A program made the position numbers and the translations under genes. Positions 6,931 to 9,113 of a stretch of DNA of 9,113 nt are shown here, piece by piece (positions within the stretch are counted from its first letter, which is position 1; each line of letters starts with the position of its first letter). The stretch covers positions 1 through 9,113 of the forward strand of contig NFUO01000661.1 in NCBI GenBank assembly GCA_002197545.1, given 5' to 3'. The notes under the pieces are model-generated. The model saw nothing but the letters and a program-made list of their open reading frames with translations. It searched no databases and had not been told where the DNA came from. Source of the stretch: Acidobacteria subdivision 2 bacterium RH1 MAG20. Lineage in GTDB: Bacteria; Acidobacteriota; Terriglobia; Terriglobales; Acidobacteriaceae.

Positions 6931-6975
6931 TCACTTGCGTCGCCATTGTCGGCGTCCTCGCGTTAGGTAAGGCAT
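6931..6975 (-). CDS. Possible 14-codon leader ORF upstream of poxB
   Basis: The strongest Shine-Dalgarno in the poxB leader, AAAGGAG at 6985-6991, does not serve poxB. It lies 9 bases before an ATG (6973-6975) that opens a 14-residue, very basic peptide (MPYLTRGRRQWRRK) ending in TGA at 6931-6933, 37 bases before the poxB GTG. There is no run of a single regulatory amino acid. It may be a translated leader that tunes poxB, or the relic start of an older gene. Translation is unproven. Confidence 0.3.
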   Translation of the reverse strand: MPYLTRGRRQWRRK

Positions 6976-7037
6976 GTTATCTCTCTCCTTTGGTGAAGAC
7001 AAAACGCCAATTATGCGGTGCGCTAGCCCTTTGTGTT

Positions 7038-7901
7038 TCAAGCTTGCAGGAAATCGAGCAACGCGGCGGTCACTTGTTCGGGCTGCTCTTCGTGTGGCAG
7101 ATGGCCTGAGAGCGGGATGGGTGCAACCTTAAGATCTGAAGCCATGTCGTCCCAGAGTTTCGCCATGTCCATAATTTTCGCTCCGGCGAATTCGGCTCCC
7201 CACAGCGCAAGGGTGGGGCATGCGATCCTCTTGTCCGCATCGGCGTAATCCTGCTCGAGATCCTGACGCCAGGCGCTATAGTCGGAAAAAGCGCCATGCA
7301 GACCGCCCGGCTGAGCATAAGCTTGCGTGTATACGGCGATGTCCGCGTCGCTCAACGCTTCGGGATTGTAGGTCCAGTCTCCGAAGAGGTAGCGCAGCCA
7401 CATCTCTTCGCGCCCCTGTACCAGCGCCTGGGGAAGATGGGGCACACCTTGGAAGAGGAAAAACCAACCGAACCGCGCGAATGCCGCCCTCTTGGTGTCA
7501 AAGACAACTTTGGTGGGGATATTGTCCAGCGCCGCGAACCGCTCGACCACTTCAGGATGATCTTTTACAAATCTCGTTCCTACTCGAGCGCCTCGATCAT
7601 GACCGATAATAGTGGCCTTCTGAATGCCGAGGTGTTGCATCAGTCTTCGAATGTCGTTGGCCATCGTGCGCTTGTCATAACCGCTCGCCGGCTTATCGGT
7701 GGCACCATAGCCGCGCAGATCCGGCACGATAACTCGATAATTTTTCGCCAGCGGGGCGATCTGGTAACGCCAGGCATACCAGGTCTCCGGGAAGCCGTGG
7801 AGCAAAACCACAGCAGGGCCTTTCCCGGCTTCTACGAAGTGCATGCGTAAACCGTCCAAGTCCGCGCGATGGTGCTGAATCATCGATAAATTGACGTTCA
7901 T
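7038..7901 (-). CDS. Alpha/beta hydrolase, haloacetate (fluoroacetate) dehalogenase-like
   Basis: A 287-residue alpha/beta hydrolase. HGFPETW at 35-41 gives the oxyanion region, the nucleophile is D102 in GHDRGARV, the acid is D126 in ALDNIPT, and the histidine is H267 in SGHLPHEE. Compared from memory with the Rhodopseudomonas fluoroacetate dehalogenase, the triad D110/D134/H280-type positions, the carboxylate-binding R111 and R114 (here R103, R106), and the halide-pocket W156 and Y219 (here W146, Y208) are kept. H155 is replaced by G145. A 2-haloacid dehalogenase giving a 2-hydroxyacid is therefore plausible; an epoxide hydrolase is the main alternative. The ATG at 7899-7901 has GGAGAG at 7908-7913; the frame's longer start at 7946 lacks this. 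Its neighbours are a 2-hydroxyacid-dehydrogenase-like gene upstream and poxB downstream. No signal peptide. Confidence 0.85.
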   Translation of the reverse strand: MNVNLSMIQHHRADLDGLRMHFVEAGKGPAVVLLHGFPETWYAWRYQIAPLAKNYRVIVPDLRGYGATDKPASGYDKRTMANDIRRLMQHLGIQKATIIGHDRGARVGTRFVKDHPEVVERFAALDNIPTKVVFDTKRAAFARFGWFFLFQGVPHLPQALVQGREEMWLRYLFGDWTYNPEALSDADIAVYTQAYAQPGGLHGAFSDYSAWRQDLEQDYADADKRIACPTLALWGAEFAGAKIMDMAKLWDDMASDLKVAPIPLSGHLPHEEQPEQVTAALLDFLQA

Positions 7902-7978
7902 TATGAACTCTCCGGACGAAAATGATGAAATATCTCTTGGTGCCAAAAGGCGCTGATCCTCGAACGATCCACTTGCAG

Positions 7979-9113
7979 CTATCCTGCTGCTCCATCGGGA
8001 CGAGTCGTCTCCTCGAGCGCGAAGATGAAAGACTCGTACGGCTTACCGGTCGCTTGCTGCAGGCCCATTTCACAAGTCCGGTTTGCTGAAAGGTAGATGT
8101 CGGCGGGATGCGCGTCCAGATAAGCCTTCTCCTCGCGTGTAGCCGAGACAACGAGCTCTGGATGCAGTAAGCCGCGATCGCCTGCGGTTCCGCAGCACGT
8201 TGTTCCGATTGGAACGATCACGTCGTCGGCAACAGCCCTGGCGATCTCGATGAATTTCTCATCGAGACCGAGATGGATCATGGAGCAGGTCGGATGCACC
8301 GCCGCACTAGCCAGCTTTTGTTTGATCGGAAGGATTGGGAGCAACCGGTGTACCCAAACGATCGCGTCGACGAGCTCGATCTTGTTGAATCGCTCTTGTC
8401 GCTCGCGGTCTATGTGAGTTCGTACATCGTCCAATAGGCCGTGAGTGCATGACACAGCGTCGATCACGATGGGCAGGGCGCCAGCGTTGCTCCAGTCCCA
8501 CATTGCGTCCGCGATCGCTGTGGCCATCCATTCATGACCAAGCCGGTAGCCTTTGGAACTCCAAGGCGTTGAACAGCAAAGGCCACGCACGTTGTCGGGG
8601 ATCCAGAGCGGTTGCCCGGCGCGAGCAGATAGCGCAACAAGCGCCTCGGGAAGGCTCGGTCGCCGCAGCATGCCTCGCGCACGGCCAAAGATCCGGTTGA
8701 TGCATGCCGGGAAATAGACCGCCGCGGCGCCCTGACGCGAAGTCTGCGGCAGCCTGCGCGGGGCTTTCTGAGGCATGGGTCCAGGGACTGAAGGAATGAG
8801 GTCTTTGCTGAGCACCGCTCTTGCCAGCGCAGTCAGACCCGTCAAGGCTCTCACGCCAACGGTTCTCGATATGAAATCGGTCACGCCTATTCCGATACGG
8901 GCGATGGATTCGACGCTCCTCCAGTGCTTGGCGATAGCAAGCGCAACCTTCTCGCGCCCATCTGTGTTTTCGCGTTGGCGGAATGACTTGATAAGAGTCC
9001 CAGTGTTGATTGAGACCGGGCAAGGCTCCGCGCATGATCCGTCGGCTGCACATGTCTGTATACCGTCGTATTCATATTCCTTGAGCAGTTGCGCAAACAT
9101 TTGCGAGTCGCTC
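7979..9113 (-). CDS. Fe-S/CCG-domain oxidoreductase, D-lactate/2-hydroxyacid dehydrogenase type, C-terminal part (5' end off window)
   Basis: The visible 377 or so residues form the iron-sulfur half of a protein whose start lies beyond the right edge. Counting from the in-frame Met at 9098-9100, a ferredoxin-like motif TCAADGSCAEPCP (C17, C23, C27) is followed by two cysteine-rich CCG domains: C133 with C175/C176 and C218, then C272 with C302/C303 and C343. This arrangement is known in FAD-linked D-lactate dehydrogenases and in GlpC/LutA/GlcF-type subunits. Because the frame is open to the edge, it may be one long FAD plus Fe-S polypeptide or a separate subunit; the window cannot tell. Such enzymes oxidise D-lactate, glycolate or similar 2-hydroxyacids and donate electrons to quinone or cytochrome. 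The alpha/beta hydrolase gene begins 77 bases downstream. Family good; substrate inferred. Confidence 0.85.
   Translation of the reverse strand, partial: SDSQMFAQLLKEYEYDGIQTCAADGSCAEPCPVSINTGTLIKSFRQRENTDGREKVALAIAKHWRSVESIARIGIGVTDFISRTVGVRALTGLTALARAVLSKDLIPSVPGPMPQKAPRRLPQTSRQGAAAVYFPACINRIFGRARGMLRRPSLPEALVALSARAGQPLWIPDNVRGLCCSTPWSSKGYRLGHEWMATAIADAMWDWSNAGALPIVIDAVSCTHGLLDDVRTHIDRERQERFNKIELVDAIVWVHRLLPILPIKQKLASAAVHPTCSMIHLGLDEKFIEIARAVADDVIVPIGTTCCGTAGDRGLLHPELVVSATREEKAYLDAHPADIYLSANRTCEMGLQQATGKPYESFIFALEETTRPDGAAG

Noticed and set aside
7010..7037. Sigma-70-type promoter before poxB (TTGAAA with CATAAT)
   Set aside because: The spacing between the boxes is 20 bases, too long for a normal promoter, and no better -35 was found at 17.
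1..9113. Mobile element, CRISPR, defence system or biosynthetic megasynthase
   Set aside because: No transposase, integrase, terminal repeats, direct-repeat array, Cas or nuclease gene, or carrier-protein domain is visible; all nine genes are metabolic enzymes.

Overview
The window is a block of nine protein-coding genes, all read leftward on the minus strand. The genes at both ends run off the window. Every start has a clear Shine-Dalgarno sequence, often with the core AAAGGAG, so this is a bacterial genome. Base composition looks moderately GC-rich by eye (not calculated). The mix of quinone-linked dehydrogenases, short-chain dehydrogenases (SDRs) and hydrolases suggests an aerobic soil or environmental heterotroph. 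Acidobacteriota or Pseudomonadota are both plausible, but no marker gene settles it. No rRNA, tRNA, CRISPR array, transposase or prophage gene was found.

Layout in transcription order, from the right edge leftward: (1) the C-terminal part of an Fe-S/CCG-domain oxidoreductase of the FAD-linked D-lactate/2-hydroxyacid dehydrogenase type; (2) an alpha/beta hydrolase that keeps most of the haloacetate (fluoroacetate) dehalogenase active site; (3) PoxB, the quinone-dependent pyruvate dehydrogenase; (4) an SDR; (5) a 364-base gap containing a good sigma-54 (-24/-12) promoter candidate; (6) a second SDR, starting at TTG; (7) a crotonase-family protein carrying the active-site set of 6-oxocamphor hydrolase, a beta-diketone-cleaving enzyme; (8) a third SDR, FabG-like; (9) a YcaC-like isochorismatase-family hydrolase; (10) the N-terminal third or less of a YtcJ-like amidohydrolase.

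Two functional ideas emerge, both inferred. In the right half, a haloacid dehalogenase-like enzyme would give a 2-hydroxyacid, the FAD/Fe-S dehydrogenase would oxidise it to a 2-oxoacid, and PoxB would oxidise pyruvate to acetate, with electrons going to the respiratory chain. In the left half, SDRs that interconvert alcohols and ketones flank a retro-Claisen C-C hydrolase, a logical set for opening an alicyclic or terpenoid ring. Genes are spaced by 46-364 bases with no protein overlaps, so there may be one long transcript or several units. The sigma-54 site could start a unit at the second SDR. No regulator gene lies in the window.

Start sites were decided from Shine-Dalgarno position and family alignment. 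Several genes use GTG or TTG, and the longest open frames over-extend the proteins.
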